A stretch of 64,000 bases of DNA, taken from contig VTPC01091300.1 of assembly GCA_011009095.1 (NCBI GenBank), positions 239,915 through 303,914 of the forward strand, written 5' to 3'. The translations under genes and the position numbers were made by a program. The DNA is from Ignelater luminosus. Taxonomy: Eukaryota; Arthropoda; Insecta; Coleoptera; Elateridae. Of the stretch, positions 53,001-59,800 are shown piece after piece. The first letter of the stretch is position 1; every line of letters starts with the position of its first letter. The notes under the pieces are model-generated. The model did not search any database, was not told the DNA's origin, and saw nothing but the letters and a program-made list of their open reading frames with translations.

Positions 53001-55575
53001 CATTGTTGATAATGGCCTGGCATCTGTTTGAGATACTTGCTACCAATGATTCCGCATATGACACTGGTAATGACCGCCATATTTGTTTTATATAGCGACT
53101 GAGCTGTCGCATGTTGATGAGGGGCTTTTCTTGAAGTCTGGTCTTCATAAATCCCCATATGTTTTCAATAAGATTTATATCATATAAGTCAAATGTATGG
53201 ATGCCCTCATCCATTTCCAGGGGCACAAGCGACTTGATGCTTAAGATCATTGTCTTCTTGGAGCACCCATACATTGTTATCATTACCAAATCATTTTCTT
53301 GTTGATGTTAATAACTGCTTCTAATATATTGTCACCATTTAAAACTCCTGAAAACACATATAGTGTCGAAACCTTACTCTTTAAAACACTTCCAGACATG
53401 GACCTTTACAGGATGTTTAAATTTTCTCCATGCTTTATCCACACTTTCTTCTAGTAATCCACCCACAGAAACTAGCCTCATCAAAAAACACTACATCACT
53501 CCAATCTCTGTTTTTATTTTGTTGGGCCCACATTAATCATTTTTGGATGTGTTTCTGTGAAAGCAATGGTTATTCATCGTCGTGTTTCTGTATGTGACAT
53601 TATTTTTGCGTAAGCGGCTTCTTAAAGTCATAAGATTTATATGAATATCCTTTTTTGTTAATTTTGCACATCCTTGTCGCAATGACATGGATGGATTTTT
53701 CTTAAACAACCCAATAGTTACCTTATTCTTTTTGCTTATGATTCCTCTATTTAAGCCATGATTTGGTAAGGCATCAATCGTTTTGGTGTCTGTATATTGT
53801 TGAACTCAATATTTTACAAATCAAACTGTTTTGTACATATAATTTGTGGCAGCCATAAAAGACATTTTAGGGCATTTTGGGTGAGTGCACAAAAACACTG
53901 CTTCGAATCTCTTGATGTAAGGGGAATTCATTTTCAAAATTTGCAAGTAGGTGTACACTTCAAACGCAATATAAGAACTGAGTACAAGGGGTATTAAACC
54001 TTGAGTGCATTCATCTTTGTATTCCATCCTTTCATCATCTTATTTGTGGGAGTAAATGATGAACATATCTTGTTATACAGACTGTATGTTTAAACATTGC
54101 TCAGATAGTAATATTAAATTGTATTTATCAACAATGCAAAATCAACCAAGAAATCTTCAACCTCTACTAATTCCAAAAAGGCAAGAATTAACAGCAGATT
54201 GGTAAAGAGTTTTTTTGTTTTGTAAATATCATCTGCCATTTAGGATACATCCTGTATATTTTAAAAGCTAATTGGCATTTTATGAGATGCAGTGACTGGA
54301 GGTGTAACAATCCTTGTGTTTAAGAGCAAACAGCAACTAGCAATGCTATCGACGAAAGGTTCCTGGACGATCAGCAATGAAAATTTCCGTAAAGGCAAAG
54401 GAAACACTTTTAAAAGTGCTTTCTTTGATGACAGCAAATCATGATTACTACTCTTGAACATCAGCATTAATGATTGATTGATTGATTGATTAAGCTCAAT
54501 AACTCAATCTTAAAGTATACACTATTTAAAACACTAACACAATACTCATAGTCAAATTACAGGATGTGTGTAATGCCAAACATGTATAGTACTACGATAA
54601 CGTCCTATGCTTACATGCGTTTAGCCTTACACACAGCATATAATTTGACTATAATAAGTATGGCTTTTATGTAAATGTAATGTAAATACATAACCTTATT
54701 TTGCCTCAAATCTCCCCAAAAAAAGTCACGTGCCACAAAACGTCTATTGAATATCAAAGAGGTGGTAGCAGCACCACTACATTCTACTGAACTTGTAACT
54801 CGTCTCAATGTTAATTCTGCTTTTACATGAACTCTTAATGCATATATGATGAGCCTTCCATGGCTATTCTGAAACCACTTACCTGCAATAATGTCAAATT
54901 TTCATCAAACACAAAAACACATTTTTCAAAATAAACTAGAAAATTAAATGAATATAAAACTTTTTTTTAGGAAAAATGTCATCAATATTGGCCCAGTGAC
55001 AGATCAGTGAGATACCAGTGCTTTGTAGTTGACCCAATTGCCGAATACAACATGCCACAGTACATACTGCGTGAATTTAAGGTAACTGATGCAAGAGACG
55101 GTTCATCAAGGACAGTAAGACAATTCCAGTTTACTGACTGGCCTGAACAAGGTGTACCTAAGTCTGGGGATGGATTTATTGATTTCATTGGGCAAGTACA
55201 TAAAACAAAAGAACAATTTGGGCAAGATGGACCAATTACTGTGCATTGCAGGTAATTTCTTTATGTTTGTAGATTTGCTAAGATAATTGCTAATAAAATT
55301 GTTTTTTTTCCATAGTGCGGGTGTTGGTCGAACAGGTGTGTTTATAACATTAAGTATCGTTTTGGAACGAATGCAGTATGAAGGTGTAGTAGATGTTTTC
55401 CAAACTGTTCGAATTTTAAGAACGCAGAGGCCAGCTATGGTACAAACAGAGGTTAGTAATTTCTTCTAGTTAATAGCTATTTATATTGATGTATTTTGTA
55501 TTGTAGGATCAATACCAATTCTGCTATCGTGCTGCATTGGAGTACCTGGGTTCTTTCGATCATTACACCAACTGA
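13855..55575 (+). CDS. Lar: Lar receptor-type protein tyrosine phosphatase, 5'-incomplete, 16 exons
   Basis: Type IIa receptor tyrosine phosphatase of the LAR family, a cell-surface protein known in insects for axon guidance, synapse growth and epithelial planar migration. Exons: 13855-14049, 27191-27301, 27362-27637, 27703-27987, 29381-29481, 36453-36645, 36712-36999, 38444-38740, 43939-44078, 46559-46758, 46832-46965, 47023-49461, 49517-50088, 54971-55251, 55316-55451, 55507-55575. All introns are GT-AG, all phases match, and the joined 5717 nt stay open to a TGA at 55573-55575 (about 1905 residues). Domain order is Ig2, Ig3, nine FN3, a TM helix near residues 1255-1278, PTP D1 (Cys near residue 1546), then PTP D2. 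The signal peptide and Ig1 are missing: the first exon starts in phase 1 just before Ig2 and needs an upstream exon outside or unseen in the window. Domain order and strong resemblance to fly Lar make the identity secure; exact splice sites are inferred. Confidence 0.96.
14050..15457. other. Start of 13-kb Lar intron, unrecognised ORF at 14855-15280
   Basis: The intron opens with donor GTAAGA. A 141-codon ORF lies at 14855-15280 on the plus strand (starts [16 protein letters not shown], ends [11 protein letters not shown]). No family was recognised, its composition is unremarkable, and it may be a chance ORF or the remains of an old repeat. Confidence 0.35.
15458..17080 (-). pseudogene. 5'-truncated non-LTR retrotransposon (LINE) ORF2 remnant
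   Basis: The minus strand encodes much of a reverse transcriptase. In order it shows [92 protein letters not shown] (catalytic Asp pair at about 16087-16099) and [16 protein letters not shown]-terminal region follows with [21 protein letters not shown] and [16 protein letters not shown], with stop TAG at 15458-15460. Stops and frameshifts break it in several places. The endonuclease domain is absent, so the copy is truncated at its 5' end. The C-terminus resembles insect endonuclease-reverse transcriptases of the RTE or Jockey groups; the clade is not certain. Confidence 0.88.
17081..20690. other. Lar intron, mostly unrecognised
   Basis: Holds a small TA-flanked element candidate (18373-18894) and an unrecognised 89-codon ORF at 20388-20657 preceded by an acceptor-like CTAACAG. 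That ORF shows no similarity to the Ig2 sequence expected at this place in Lar. Nothing else was recognised. Confidence 0.4.
18373..18894. mobile_element. Probable small mariner-type MITE
   Basis: Starts TACAGGATGT at 18373 and ends ACATCCTGTA at 18894, a 10-bp inverted repeat in TA context, about 520 bp apart. Two more ATACAGGG starts (18642, 18699) suggest nested or rearranged copies. No transposase was recognised inside. Confidence 0.45.
20700..21700. repeat. Degenerate ~18-bp minisatellite and linked spacer, copy 1
   Basis: At 20713-20960 and 21415-21560 short units recur around the consensus CCCGAAAAACTCGATTGG, often preceded by GGCCCAAAA. Units are usually 18 bp, sometimes with 9-bp gains. 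At about 21580-21690 follows a non-repetitive spacer that is also found at 26130-26250 (shared TTATTAAAAT and a TGATACGAAAACGTTT-like stretch). Unit length divisible by three gives chance ORFs rich in GPK/LGP-type repeats; these are not taken as genes. Confidence 0.6.
21701..25600. other. Lar intron with two GC-richer patches
   Basis: Mostly AT-rich and unrecognised. Patches at about 23985-24130 and 25030-25560 are markedly richer in GC and CpG than their surroundings and look like imported repeat sequence. No RNA gene or protein family was recognised in them. Confidence 0.35.
25600..26450. repeat. Degenerate ~18-bp minisatellite and ~280-bp compound repeat, copies 2 and 3
   Basis: The same short units as at 20.7 kb occur at 25620-25790, 25940-26080 and 26250-26450. 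Between them two diverged copies of a spacer lie in direct orientation, at about 25797-25905 and 26076-26195. Both start with CTYGATATAAA, continue with TTTGCAAA or CGCAAAGATCA, and share TTGTTGCTTG and ATCAACTTTC. The offset is about 280 bp. This is a higher-order repeat: minisatellite block plus spacer. Confidence 0.62.
27191..27301 (+). CDS. Lar: Lar exon: C-terminal part of Ig2
   Basis: Begins after TTTGTTTCAG and ends before GTTTGT, phase 1-1, 111 nt. It encodes [17 protein letters not shown] and the rest of Ig2, including the YxC motif that supplies the second Ig cysteine. With the previous exon it completes the Ig fold. Confidence 0.93.
27362..27637 (+). CDS. Lar: Lar exon: Ig3
   Basis: Phase 1-1 exon of 276 nt, separated from the previous one by a 60-bp intron. 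It encodes the whole third Ig domain: RRVPPQF linker, first cysteine in [11 protein letters not shown], core W in FVKWRKG, second cysteine in ANYTCVAAS. Donor GTAAGT follows at 27638. Confidence 0.95.
27703..27987 (+). CDS. Lar: Lar exon: FN3 domain 1
   Basis: Symmetric phase 1-1 exon (285 nt) encoding one complete FN3 domain. It starts [13 protein letters not shown], has the FN3 tryptophan in VRLTWSYNG and the tyrosine-corner region in [15 protein letters not shown]. It ends at TGET plus one base, where a 24-nt microexon candidate can be spliced in before the next main exon. Confidence 0.95.
28603..28695. mobile_element. Very short TA-flanked MITE candidate
   Basis: Begins CAGTAAAA and ends TTTGCTG in TA context (TATACAG...CTGTATA). 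It contains CGCTAATTGAGG-like sequence, which resembles terminal parts of pogo/Tigger-type miniature elements. About 93 bp long. Confidence 0.4.
29142..29165 (+). CDS. Lar: Candidate 24-nt Lar microexon between FN1 and FN2
   Basis: Flanked by a T-rich acceptor (TTTGTTTCTCACAG) and a consensus donor GTAAGT at 29166. Its 24 nt are phase 1-1, so inclusion keeps the frame and replaces the single junction residue E (TGET-E-PGT) with ADPSFGGAK. The exon lies in the FN1-FN2 linker. LAR-family receptors are known for mini-exons that tune ligand binding, so a regulated cassette is plausible. No transcript evidence is available here. Confidence 0.72.
29381..29481 (+). CDS. Lar: Lar exon: FN3 domain 2, first half
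   Basis: Follows TAATTTTCAG and ends before GTAAGT, phase 1 in and phase 0 out (101 nt). It encodes [20 protein letters not shown] and the strand with [14 protein letters not shown], the first half of FN2. The domain is completed by the exon at 36453 after a 7-kb intron packed with transposon remains. Confidence 0.94.
29686..29703 (+). other. tRNA-Lys primer-binding site of an LTR retroelement remnant
   Basis: The 18 nt TGGCGCCCAACGTGGGGC is the exact reverse complement of the 3' end of tRNA-Lys(CUU) including the post-transcriptional CCA. That CCA is not gene-encoded in eukaryotes, which argues for a reverse-transcription primer site and against a tRNA gene. The preceding T-rich DNA may be a decayed 5' LTR. 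No gag or pol sequence was recognised downstream, so only a fragment remains. Confidence 0.72.
31168..32530 (-). mobile_element. Mariner-like element with DUF4817-type transposase remnant
   Basis: Terminal inverted repeats of about 48 bp: the left end starts CAGGGTGTATTGTTTCAGG (31168) and the right end, reverse complemented, starts CAGGGTGTATTATCTCAGG (32530). A TA precedes the left end. The minus strand encodes the DUF4817 N-terminal region ([19 protein letters not shown] then [12 protein letters not shown], about 31895-31980). Further on it encodes the transposase C-terminus ([38 protein letters not shown] then a stop, about 31530-31680). The middle is deleted or frame-broken, so the copy is inactive. 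Confidence 0.82.
32590..32873. mobile_element. 284-bp foldback MITE
   Basis: Nearly the whole element is an inverted repeat. The left arm CAGGTGTTTTAGGTCACTTGG pairs with the right arm read backward, CAGGGTGTTTTAGGTTACTA. Pairing continues through TTTTAAC.TGG and TGACATTTCAGAAAA. TA flanks both ends. No coding capacity. Confidence 0.8.
33020..33870 (-). pseudogene. YqaJ-type exonuclease (viral recombinase domain) pseudogene
   Basis: The minus strand reads, in order: [18 protein letters not shown], then [15 protein letters not shown] (about 33495-33530), [33 protein letters not shown] (about 33245-33290) and [20 protein letters not shown] (about 33040-33110). These are the hallmarks of the YqaJ exonuclease domain found in many transposon-linked insect proteins. 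The segment with the central EIKC motif is missing, and stops and frame changes occur, so it is broken. The upstream part may have been a separate exon. Confidence 0.78.
35180..35440 (-). pseudogene. Second YqaJ exonuclease fragment
   Basis: The minus strand contains [17 protein letters not shown] (about 35340-35395), matching the central GLxEIKCPxS motif of YqaJ nucleases, followed by a stop-broken tail. The order relative to the 33.0-33.9 kb copy is wrong for one gene, so this is another insertion or a rearrangement. Confidence 0.6.
36453..36645 (+). CDS. Lar: Lar exon: FN3 domain 2, second half
   Basis: Follows TTTTTTTAAG, phase 0 in and phase 1 out (193 nt). It encodes GYKVYYTT onward, then [18 protein letters not shown] and the domain end VKTQQ. 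An ATG inside the exon (36492) is not a gene start; the frame continues upstream to the acceptor. Confidence 0.94.
36712..36999 (+). CDS. Lar: Lar exon: FN3 domain 3
   Basis: Symmetric phase 1-1 exon (288 nt) after a 66-bp intron, encoding all of FN3 domain 3. It starts [15 protein letters not shown], has the core W in [11 protein letters not shown], and ends [11 protein letters not shown]. The donor is GTAAGA. The 66-bp intron is itself open in the upstream frame, so retention would not stop translation at once; a true intron is still the better reading because it is TTTAG-ended and not conserved. Confidence 0.94.
37000..38443. other. Lar intron between FN3 and FN4, nothing recognised
   Basis: AT-rich, no repeats or coding matches seen. 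It ends with an unusual purine- and GC-rich acceptor. Confidence 0.5.
38444..38740 (+). CDS. Lar: Lar exon: FN3 domain 4
   Basis: Symmetric phase 1-1 exon of 297 nt encoding exactly one FN3 domain, from [13 protein letters not shown] to PITVRTHED. The acceptor (GCTAACGCCGCCGTAG) lacks a pyrimidine tract, unlike nearly every other Lar acceptor here, and the exon is more GC-rich than its neighbours. The donor GTACGT is good. Skipping would remove FN4 cleanly, and FN4 lies in the segment alternatively spliced in vertebrate LAR-family receptors. Confidence 0.92.
39157..39194 (+). CDS. Lar: Candidate alternative Lar exon (terminal, or 15-nt microexon)
   Basis: A strong acceptor (TTTTTATTTCTTCTGACAG) precedes it. 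Joined in phase 1 to the FN4 exon it reads [12 protein letters not shown] then TAA at 39192-39194, which would give a receptor ending after FN4. Alternatively a donor GTGGGT at 39172 would make a 15-nt phase 1-1 microexon (39157-39171). Both are inference; no homologous exon is known to me. Confidence 0.25.
40955..41046. repeat. Short copy of palindromic CTCCTGAACA repeat family
   Basis: Begins CCAGGAACAAGCAAG and ends GCTCCTGAACACCAGCAATT, inverted relative to each other. It resembles the termini of the elements at 54.3 and 62.1-62.4 kb but lacks most of their interior. Confidence 0.45.
43939..44078 (+). CDS. Lar: Lar exon: FN3 domain 5, first half
   Basis: Follows TATTCACAG and ends before GTATGA, phase 1 in, phase 0 out (140 nt). 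It encodes [18 protein letters not shown], the strand with [12 protein letters not shown], and RGYHIHVQE. The rest of FN5 is in the exon at 46559. Confidence 0.94.
44079..46558. other. Lar intron splitting FN5, with inserted long-TIR element
   Basis: Dominated by the 910-bp element at 45103-46012. Flanking ATAGGATGATT (44662) and GACATCCTGTACA (46054) hint that it landed in an older TACAGGATGT-type element. (ATTC)n occurs at about 44276-44290. Confidence 0.5.
45103..46012. mobile_element. 910-bp non-autonomous DNA transposon with ~190-bp inverted repeats
   Basis: The left end CAGTGTGTCCACATTTCGAT and the right end read backward, CAGTGTGTCCACATTTTGAT, begin inverted repeats of roughly 190 bp. 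They stay nearly identical through CTCGGAAATTGTAAGAG, ACGAAGTC and AGCAAATATCTAGTAAGC-type stretches to the A-rich edge at about 45290 and 45830. TA flanks both ends (45101-45102, 46013-46014). No transposase ORF is present. The low divergence of the arms suggests a fairly young insertion or foldback correction. Confidence 0.88.
46559..46758 (+). CDS. Lar: Lar exon: FN3 domain 5 end and start of domain 6
   Basis: Follows GACTTTTCAG, phase 0 in and phase 2 out (200 nt). It encodes [12 protein letters not shown], the FN3 tyrosine corner in [19 protein letters not shown], and the FN6 start [11 protein letters not shown]. The donor GTAAGT splits a lysine codon completed by the next exon. Confidence 0.94.
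46832..46965 (+). CDS. Lar: Lar exon: FN3 domain 6, middle
   Basis: Phase 2 in, phase 1 out (134 nt), between 73-bp and 57-bp introns. It encodes [20 protein letters not shown]-like sequence (here [19 protein letters not shown]), giving the FN6 core tryptophan and the C' strand. Confidence 0.94.
47023..49461 (+). CDS. Lar: Lar large exon: FN6 end to FN9, TM helix, PTP D1
   Basis: Single 2439-nt exon covering the end of FN6, FN7 (from about 47146), FN8 ([12 protein letters not shown]), FN9 ([12 protein letters not shown] to TTQMAA) and the membrane-proximal region. The TM helix is at 48564-48635 ([20 protein letters not shown] core), followed by the basic stop-transfer KKRRQPCK. D1 begins near 48805 and shows the substrate tyrosine loop [28 protein letters not shown], the acid loop WPDHGVP near 49335, and the catalytic signature [11 protein letters not shown] with Cys at 49437-49439. 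All key D1 residues are present, so D1 should be active. The exon ends in phase 1 within the last glycine codon of the signature. Confidence 0.97.
49517..50088 (+). CDS. Lar: Lar exon: D1 C-terminus and D2 N-terminus
   Basis: Phase 1 in, phase 0 out (572 nt), after a 55-bp intron with a strong TTCTTTCTTTTAG acceptor. It encodes [20 protein letters not shown], the Q-loop region of D1 ([14 protein letters not shown]), the D1-D2 linker, and the start of D2. In D2 the substrate loop reads [12 protein letters not shown], with Leu where D1 has Tyr, a known hallmark of LAR D2 domains with little catalytic activity. Confidence 0.96.
52983..53800 (-). pseudogene. Second Tc1-like transposase pseudogene
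   Basis: On the minus strand the start region reads [19 protein letters not shown] and [20 protein letters not shown] catalytic-Asp region follows ([13 protein letters not shown] in a shifted frame, about 53470-53510). The C-terminal [28 protein letters not shown] and [14 protein letters not shown] (52990-53190) are characteristic of Tc1 transposases. Several frameshifts and stops disable it. Sequence differs enough from the copy at 5.9 kb to be a different family. Confidence 0.83.
54308..54469. mobile_element. Palindromic-ended small repeat element, copy 1
   Basis: About 160 bp from CAATCCTTGTGTTTAAGAGC to CTCTTGAACATCAGCATT. The interior has GGCAAAGGAAACACTTTTAA and AAAGTGCTTTCTTTGATGAC. 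It is the reverse complement of the copy at 62127-62269. No coding capacity. Confidence 0.6.
54971..55251 (+). CDS. Lar: Lar exon: D2 middle
   Basis: Follows a run of Ts ending TTTAG after a 4.9-kb intron, phase 0 in, phase 2 out (281 nt). It starts [17 protein letters not shown] and includes the acid loop as WPEQGVP, where Glu replaces the catalytic Asp. It ends in the middle of the D2 signature, right after the cysteine of VHC, with the serine codon split by the intron. Confidence 0.96.
55316..55451 (+). CDS. Lar: Lar exon: D2 signature loop and following helix
   Basis: Phase 2 in, phase 0 out (136 nt). It completes the D2 signature (S-AGVGRTG), then encodes [20 protein letters not shown] and the Q-loop start RPAMVQTE. 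The signature is complete, so loss of D2 activity would rest on the WPE and KNRL substitutions, not on the nucleophile. Confidence 0.96.
55507..55575 (+). CDS. Lar: Lar last coding exon
   Basis: Follows TTTGTATTGTAG, phase 0, 69 nt. It encodes [20 protein letters not shown] then TN and a TGA stop at 55573-55575. This ends as LAR-family proteins usually do, shortly after the D2 C-terminal helix. Confidence 0.96.
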   Translation, partial: DQYQFCYRAALEYLGSFDHYTN

Positions 55576-57245
55576 TGGTAGCTTGAACAGGGGGGGCAGT
55601 CTCGAATTGGATAGACAATAACTGCCAAGCGTTATAAATTGTGCTGATTTGTTAATATTTCTAGCAACTACTGCCAACTAAAAACATTCTTGTGAAGCTA
55701 TATTTAAATTAAAGAAATAGTGAATATAAATTTAAATAAAAAAAAAATAGTGTGGAAAAATGTGTAAACAACGTGCCTACATATTTATTAAAAACATTAC
55801 AATAAAGGAAAAAGAGAAAATTGGCGAACATGTGCACAATTGTTCCAGGACGTTTTAGGTATTGATGAATGATATTCTAAAAACGTTTTTGTACTTTACC
55901 ACTGTATTTAATTTTTGTAACATTAGCCAGCTACGCTTGTTAGATACCTCGTATACATATCGTGTTTCTTCTCTGCATTTTTTTTTATAAAAGCAATTTT
56001 CTAGTTAGTTTAAGATTAAATTTTTGTAATTGTATGGTCGATCATTATTGTAATTTTTATATGTATATTGTTCATAAGTTTATAAAAGATGTTAGGATAA
56101 ACTAACATAATGACTGAAACTTAGAATTTACTTTTAGTGATATATATCAATGGAGGGCAACTTTTTCTCAATTATTATTTTTGTTAATCTTATGTTTTTG
56201 TATGTTTGTTCTAAAAAGTCCTCAAATAGGTAAATGAAATTCAAAAGTTAGAATTATCGTCGGATTATTAGAAAGGTAGCTGTAATAGCACGTTTATTTA
56301 TGGAAACCAAATTTTTGCCTTGGTGATAAAAATACCTATCTGTTGTTAAAACAAAAAGTGGTGAATGCCTTTGGGAAACTTTCCGTATAATGCAGCTTAC
56401 TCTTTGTAAACTTCAGGCTCAAAACAAACACTAAAGCCATTTTGATGTTCTCTGCTTGTATTTATAATAGCCATACTCATAGGCAAATTGTTACTTGTAA
56501 CAGTATCATTAATGTTACAATTAAAATAATTATAATATTTACAAAATATTACTCTTAAAGGAAAATACAAATAATAATAATAATAATAGGAAACGAGGTT
56601 TTTTAAAGTAATACAAATAAATGTTACATGTGCATACTTTGACTATAAGTAAGGCTGCAACTTATTCATTGTAACTAGTGATGTGAGGAGATTATCAGTC
56701 AAATTATCCATAGTACTTACTTTATGTTGAAATTAAAAAATGAACTTTTTGTTAACACCATCTTAAAGGGAAAAAACTGATAAATCATACATTTTAATTT
56801 TAATTCACATCACTGTTATAAAATACCTATCTCGTATGACAATATCATGTAAATTATTTTATTTAGGTATTTTAAAAAAATGACATTTTAATTCCTTATC
56901 TGGATTTAGAATTTTACACTAGGAGAAAATATATATAAAATAGGTATATATTTTGAAATTTCAAACTAGTTTCTCTTCTTTCTGTAATCAGATTATTAAA
57001 TTAAATATATCACTTTTTCTACTCCGTAAAATAAATACCATTGCCATGTACAATTTGTAATTAACTCTGCTAATTATTAAAATATTATAGCTAGTACCCC
57101 AGGATATTAGTACTTAGACTGATTTCCATCCTTTAAGTTCATTATTTTGGACTGAGATCTGTTATATTTTGTAAAACAAAGCAAGTGTTGTAGCACATCG
57201 ATGAATATGAATATTAAAAATAAAAGTCTAGATTTTAAAGCTTGG
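55576..57245 (+). other. Probable Lar 3' UTR with several polyadenylation signals
   Basis: AT-rich non-coding DNA downstream of the Lar stop. AATAAA hexamers occur at 55735-55740 and 55801-55806 (proximal) and near 57219-57224 (distal), with (AAT)n at about 56570-56590. No ORF of note is present. Which signal is used cannot be told without transcripts; the 3' boundary given is simply past the distal signal. Confidence 0.5.
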
Positions 57246-58680
57246 CGTTTGTTCATACCTGCCCTTTTTCAATTGGCAACCTTAGTGTGTAAGTTCATCA
57301 ACAGTCATACTCAGTGCCATTAATCATTGTCTGCTCCTGGACGCAAGCAATGTACAAAAACTATTATTGTTTTTTCTGGATTTGTCTTTTAGCCCTTTGC
57401 TAATTTAAACAGTAAGTGCAGGAATTTATTAATGCAACTGTTCTAACATGACCTACTACTAAGCAATCCAAATAACTATACAGGGTGTCCTCAACTTGAT
57501 GGTATTAAATCAGTAGTATAGTATATGAAAAACTGACTGTGCATTTTTAGTCTTAACTTTTCCAAGAGAGAGAGAAATTTAATGGTAAAAACAAAAACTT
57601 GAAAGAAAGAAACAAACAAAAAGGGTCAAACAAAAAAGGTCACCAACATATTCATAAGCAGTGATAAGACAAATTCAAGCTTTAAACTGCTTTTCTTCAA
57701 TGGTGTTCTGTTTTGAATTTGATACACCACATTAAAAACAAAGTATCTACGATTAAACAGTTTAAAATGATTTGATTGTTGAAAGCATTCTTAATAGAAA
57801 TAAATGTTTCAAAGACATCACTTGCAGTTCAAAATAATTTTGTATCAGTCTTGCATATGCTTTCAACTTGATTTTTCTTTTACCAGCCCTATGAATTATT
57901 TTATATTTATTTTCTTATTACTATTTTTGCTTCTCTTTGTTTATAAGTAATTCTAGAATTAGTCAACGATTTGAAAATACTGCATTAAGGTACTATCACA
58001 CACACAATGTAACAATCTTGTTATAACCACAGTGACTTATCTGGAAAATAAATTTTTAGGTACATATACAGTTGTTCAAATCGGTATTACTGAAATCATA
58101 ATCAAAAACTGTAATTAAAAATGTGAGAATATATGGTGTGTCCCATTTGAAATTAAAAAGTTAATATTTACACCTCACACACTATAAATATAACCACCTG
58201 ATTTCACAGGGTTGAGAAACCTATCTGTTCTACCAAAACCAGTCAAAGCGTTCAAGAGATTTCATTGTCTCTAGATTTTATGTGTGCATTGTATTAGTTT
58301 GTTAGTGTTATTTTGAGAAATTAAAGTTTTGGAAATGCCAAATACTGTTTTAGGGCTAGTATAAATCCTGTTTCTGATCGTTTTTTAACAAATGTATCAG
58401 CTTTATGACCCATCATCTACAGAAATATTACCCTGTTATGATTGATTAACTAGGTTATGAGGTTCTGCAAGTAGTCTTGCAAACCAATATTAATTTGATC
58501 TAATTTGATAACATGCTAGTGCATTTACGACAGTCTGACTTTCAGTTAAAATGAGAATGCTCTTGCTCCGATAACTCCTTTTAAGATTCTCCCAAAGGTA
58601 GGAATTAATAAACTGCATATCTCTGATTGGAATACCATGAAGTAATGTTCCAGTTCCAGTCTTACTGTCAGATATGGATC
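57246..58680. other. Intergenic DNA, few features
   Basis: A TATACAGGGTGTCC start at about 57479 is a probable mariner-type end without a visible partner. A CTGCTCCTGGACGCAAGCAA piece at about 57331 belongs to the palindromic repeat family. Nothing coding was recognised. Confidence 0.4.
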
Positions 58681-58687
58681 TGCTGGT

Positions 58688-59520
58688 ATATCAAACTAGT
58701 TTGATATCGGGGCGGAACAAAAAATGACGAGCAAAGCGCGACAAGAGCTGGTGAACCCATTTGTGCCACCACTGCCGTCCCGAAACCGTGACCTTGGAAA
58801 ATAAGATCTACAACGCAAAATCGAAATAAAAAAAAGGTGGACAGGCTAAGAACTAAAAAACCATGTCTCAAAATCTAAGCCCTGTCTTCGGTTTGTTGGG
58901 CCTAACTCCGGAACGGATCGAGATAGCCGAAAACGGAAAACGAAAACAACTGCCCCGAGGTAATAACGGGGCTCACAAAATGAATCGACGGTTTCTCGAA
59001 ATTCGAATATTTTTTCCGAACCCCCCCCCCCCCCACCCCATTTCGGACGCGTACAATCCATGAATCAGCCAAGCCAGAGGAAGATGGGTTTGACCTTGAA
59101 AAGTTCTCTACCGAAGGGGGGATCCGATAAGGCCAACAGAAAGGACTTAAGAAAAAGCGAAAACACGTTCTGTATGTGCCATTGGTTGCCTAGTTACTTC
59201 CGAGGAATGAAATACCGCGCGAAGATAGAGTCATAGTTATTCCCGCCGTTTACCTGCGTGTGCCTGAGTTTCTCTACGCTGACATTTGGTATGCTGGGTG
59301 CAGAAGCTCTATCGAAGAGAGTCATATAGCTACTTCCGTATATTCATGTAGACGTCCTACATTACCAGATCGCGTCACGCTACACTTCGGTTTTGTTCCG
59401 TCCGTCTCTAACCGTTTCCAAGATATTGGCCGGCGAAGATTGACCTGGAGAAACGGGGATAGGTGGTATGGAGAGGAGTGGTAGTTAGATTAGGTTAGGT
59501 TAGGTGGGGGGAGAGGAATG
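58688..59520. repeat. GC-rich repeat-like block with 20-bp palindrome at its edge
   Basis: GC and CpG content rise sharply from 58708. The left edge is the perfect palindrome ATATCAAACTAGTTTGATAT (58688-58707). A C14-type run lies at about 59022-59039. Short ORFs here overlap on both strands and match nothing known to me. It ends in GGTTAGGTTAGG-type motifs at about 59490-59510. It is likely an unclassified interspersed repeat. Confidence 0.5.
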
Positions 59521-59564
59521 GTGCTAGGTTAGATCAGGTAGGAGAGGAGTGAGGAAAGAAAATT

Positions 59565-59800
59565 AAAGCTCACTTTGGACTGGGGAGGTCAAAGCTCATT
59601 TTGGATTAAGGCCAAAGTTCGTTTTGGATCAAGGCCACAGCTCATTTTGGGAGGAGAAATCAAGCTCATTTTCGGCGAAGGTCAAAGTTTTTACTAGTCA
59701 AGCTAAAGTTTGTATTGGGTCGAGATCAAAACTCATCTTAGGGCGGAGGATCAAACCGCATTCTGGGTCAAGGCCAAAACTCATATGGCTCAAAATCTGC
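59565..59800 (+). repeat. ~23-bp degenerate tandem repeat, about ten units
   Basis: Units follow the consensus AAAGCTCATTTTGGGTCAAG plus GCC, with 21-26 bp spacing and many substitutions. They start just after the GC-rich block and stop before a second GGTTAGGTTAGG motif near 59870. Confidence 0.75.

Larger units (their letters stand above)
50089..54970. other. 4.9-kb Lar intron inside PTP D2
   Basis: Holds a Tc1-like pseudogene (52983-53800), a palindromic-ended repeat (54308-54469) and a (GATT)n tract (54472-54491). The remainder is AT-rich and unrecognised. Confidence 0.5.

Noticed and set aside
53821-54027. Overlapping ORFs just right of the second Tc1 pseudogene
   Set aside because: No transposase motifs; the recognisable Tc1 similarity stops near 53800.
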